Source of the DNA: Francisella persica ATCC VR-331
Lineage (GTDB): Bacteria > Pseudomonadota > Gammaproteobacteria > Francisellales > Francisellaceae
Length of the DNA stretch: 64,000 nt
Direction of reading: 5' to 3'
Assembly: GCF_001653955.1 (NCBI RefSeq)
Contig: NZ_CP013022.1
Location: 620,001-684,000 of the forward strand
Shown here: piece after piece, positions 62,138-64,000 of the stretch
Layout of the letters: every line of letters starts with the position of its first letter
Numbering within the stretch: position 1 is the first letter of the stretch
The notes under the pieces: generated by a model
Database searches by the model: none
What the model was told of the DNA's origin: nothing
What the model saw: the letters and a program-made list of their open reading frames with translations, nothing else
Program-made: the position numbers and the translations under genes

Positions 62138-63382
62138 ATGGCATTAATATCTTTAGCAATTGATTATAAAAAGTCCCCAATAGAAGTTCGTAGTGAGTTT
62201 GCACTCTCTGGTTTAGATGTATCTATGCTGTATAGATCAATACTCGCTATAGATGATGTTGCACATGCTGTAATCTTATCTACTTGTAACCGCACCGAAG
62301 TGTACCTTGAAATATCTGATCTAAGAGTGGTAGATGATGTTTTGGTATGGTGGCAAGGCTATGTTAGAAATCCTAATTACAAAATAAAAGATTATTTTAA
62401 GCTAAGACAAGGTACAGAAGTAATTATGCACCTTATGAAATTGGCTTGTGGTTTAGAATCAATGGTTTTAGGTGAACCACAAATATTAGGACAAGTTAAA
62501 GACTCTTACACTCTTAGTAAAAAAAATCATGCTACCGGTAAAGAACTAGATAGGGTTTTTCAGAAAGTTTTTGCAACTGCTAAAAGAGTACGCAGTGAAA
62601 CTAGAATTGGTCATTGTCCAGTTTCAGTTGCATTCTCAGCAATCACTTTGTCTAAGAGACAACTAGATAATATTTCTAGTAAAAATGTCCTCATCATTGG
62701 TGCTGGTCAAACAGGAGAGCTTTTGTTTCGTCATGTTACAGCGCTTGCTCCTAAGCAGATAATGTTAGCAAACCGTACTATCGAGAAAGCACGCAAGATT
62801 ACTACTGCTTTTAGAAATGCTAGTGCTCATTACTTATCAGAACTACCACGATTGATCAAAAAAGCTGACATTATAATTTCTGCAGTGAATGTTTCAGAAT
62901 ATATTGTTACATGCAAAGATGTTGGTGATAAACCTAGAGTTTTTATTGATATATCAATACCACAAGCTTTAGATCCTAAATTAGGCGAGTTAGAGCAAAA
63001 TGTCTATTATTGTGTTGATGATATTAATGCAGTTATTGAAGATAACAAAGATAAAAGAAAACATGAGAGCTATAAAGCACATAAAATTATTGTAAAATCT
63101 CTTGAGGAATATCTTGAAAAAGAAAAAGCTATTATCTCAAATAGCGCGATTAAAGAACTTTTTCAAAAGGCTGATGTCTTGGTTGATCTATCACTAGAGA
63201 AAAGCTTAGCTAAAATAAGAAATGGTAAAGATGCCGAAGAGATAATTAAAAGATTTGCCTATGAAATTAAAAAGAAAGTTTTACACAACCCTGTTGTAGG
63301 AATGAAAGAAGCTTCTAAACAGGGTAGAAGTGACTGTATTGTATGTATGAAACGTATGTTTGGTTTAAATGTGGAAAAATAA
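62138..63382 (+). CDS. hemA: glutamyl-tRNA reductase
   Basis: HemA reduces glutamyl-tRNA to glutamate-1-semialdehyde, the first step of the C5 route to haem. From the ATG at 62,138 the protein has 414 residues; an in-frame TTG at 62,132 would add two. The nucleophilic cysteine is C50 in LSTCNRTEVYLE, as in E. coli HemA. GEPQILGQVKDSY, the NADPH-binding VLIIGAGQTGELLFRH and LANRTIEKARKI are conserved, with a C-terminal dimerisation helix. prfA begins directly after the stop, and hemA-prfA is a common gamma-proteobacterial pair. Confidence 0.96.
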   Translation: MALISLAIDYKKSPIEVRSEFALSGLDVSMLYRSILAIDDVAHAVILSTCNRTEVYLEISDLRVVDDVLVWWQGYVRNPNYKIKDYFKLRQGTEVIMHLMKLACGLESMVLGEPQILGQVKDSYTLSKKNHATGKELDRVFQKVFATAKRVRSETRIGHCPVSVAFSAITLSKRQLDNISSKNVLIIGAGQTGELLFRHVTALAPKQIMLANRTIEKARKITTAFRNASAHYLSELPRLIKKADIIISAVNVSEYIVTCKDVGDKPRVFIDISIPQALDPKLGELEQNVYYCVDDINAVIEDNKDKRKHESYKAHKIIVKSLEEYLEKEKAIISNSAIKELFQKADVLVDLSLEKSLAKIRNGKDAEEIIKRFAYEIKKKVLHNPVVGMKEASKQGRSDCIVCMKRMFGLNVEK

Positions 63383-64000
63383 ATGAAAGATTCTATTAAA
63401 GCAAAATTGCAAAGTTTGATAGAAAGGCATGAGGAAGTTAGTTCCTTATTAAGTTATGCAGAGATTATCTCTGATCAAAATAAGTTTAGAGACTTATCAA
63501 AAGAGTACTCTCATCTTGAGCCAATTGTAAAGGCTTTTAAAGAGTATTCTCGAGCTTTAGAAGATAAAAAAGCCGCTTATGAAATGCTTAATGAAAAAAA
63601 CGCTGAGCTTATTGAGATGGTAAAAGAAGAGTTAAAGTTAGCTAATGAGGCTATTGAAAAACTTGAGAGTGAATTACAAATACTTCTTTTACCTCGTGAT
63701 CCTAATGATGATGCTAACGTTTTCCTAGAGATTAGAGCTGGGACTGGTGGTGATGAGGCTTCGATATTTTCAGGTGATTTGTTTAAGATGTATTCAAAGT
63801 ATGCTGAGCAAAGAGGCTGGAAGATTGAGGTAATATCAGCTAGTGAAGGTGAACATGGTGGTTACAAGGAAATTATCTCAAGAATATATGGTGATGGTGT
63901 GTATTCACAGTTGAAGTTTGAATCTGGCGCTCATAGAGTACAAAGAGTTCCTGCCACAGAGTCACAAGGTAGAATCCATACTTCAGCATGTACTGTTGCA
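63383..64000 (+). CDS. prfA: peptide chain release factor 1 (5' part)
   Basis: RF1 ends translation at UAA and UAG. The frame opens with an ATG at 63,383, abutting the hemA stop, and continues to the window edge without a stop, giving 206 residues. The N-terminal helical domain is followed by [33 protein letters not shown] and [20 protein letters not shown], all typical of RF1. The catalytic GGQ loop lies beyond the window. Its intactness here contrasts with the dead prfC, whose product would recycle RF1. Confidence 0.95.
   Translation, partial: MKDSIKAKLQSLIERHEEVSSLLSYAEIISDQNKFRDLSKEYSHLEPIVKAFKEYSRALEDKKAAYEMLNEKNAELIEMVKEELKLANEAIEKLESELQILLLPRDPNDDANVFLEIRAGTGGDEASIFSGDLFKMYSKYAEQRGWKIEVISASEGEHGGYKEIISRIYGDGVYSQLKFESGAHRVQRVPATESQGRIHTSACTVA

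Overview
The window is AT-rich bacterial chromosome that reads throughout as Francisella. Marks of the genus include msbA-lpxK (valA-valB), the gene order tRNA-Tyr/Gly/Thr-tufA-tRNA-Trp-secE-nusG-rplKAJL-rpoBC, a short class IIIB acid phosphatase of the AcpB type beside a 2-oxoglutarate oxygenase, and MFS carriers resembling the Francisella phagosomal transporter family. Nine or ten protein genes are broken (RND pump and its adaptor, coaX, prfC, an MFS carrier, a secreted protein, an outer-membrane barrel, a RecD-like helicase, a DMT carrier and perhaps one more membrane gene). I see no insertion sequence, prophage or CRISPR. The decay is by small indels, stops and local deletions, as expected in a recently host-restricted lineage such as the tick-associated Francisella (F. 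persica-like). The genus is secure; the lineage is inference.

Layout. 1-1.6 kb: wreck of a tripartite RND efflux pair. 1.7-9.1 kb: dsbB and cca (minus), then msbA-lpxK and polA. 9.1-17.5 kb: decayed coaX, the nucleoside-salvage run deoB-deoC-nupC, tmk overlapping a dead prfC, a LysM/FimV-like protein and ftsY. 17.6-30 kb: uvrD, three consecutive pseudogenes, an MFS carrier, the glycerol cluster glpK-glpD-glpF with a small membrane protein and a mini-MscS channel, then a dead helicase. 30-43.6 kb: tRNA, tufA, secE-nusG, ribosomal stalk and RNA polymerase genes, with an L10-type leader and an attenuator-like hairpin before rpoB. 43.7-47.7 kb: a LapA-domain protein, tsaD, an acyl desaturase and metK (minus). 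48-51 kb: rpsP-rimM-trmD-rplS and xerD. 51-56 kb: 2OG oxygenase, acid phosphatase, a DMT pseudogene carrying a 158-bp inverted copy of part of rppH, a GtrII-like membrane protein and rppH. 56-64 kb: ampD, parE, a Bcr-type exporter, bamB and yfgM (minus), then hemA and the start of prfA.

The intact genes are housekeeping (information processing, envelope assembly, nucleotide, haem and AdoMet synthesis) plus two carbon-salvage routes, deoxynucleosides and glycerol. The broken genes are mainly efflux, uptake, surface/secreted and auxiliary translation or recombination functions. The loss of coaX (type III pantothenate kinase) has the largest metabolic consequence, unless another kinase exists elsewhere.

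I did not find a convincing new multi-gene system. The most unusual structures are the displaced rppH fragment, a promoter with a long untranslated leader inside the rpsP-trmD operon, the closely packed divergent metK/rpsP promoters with a 5' hairpin in the metK leader, and the alternative hairpins between rplL and rpoB.
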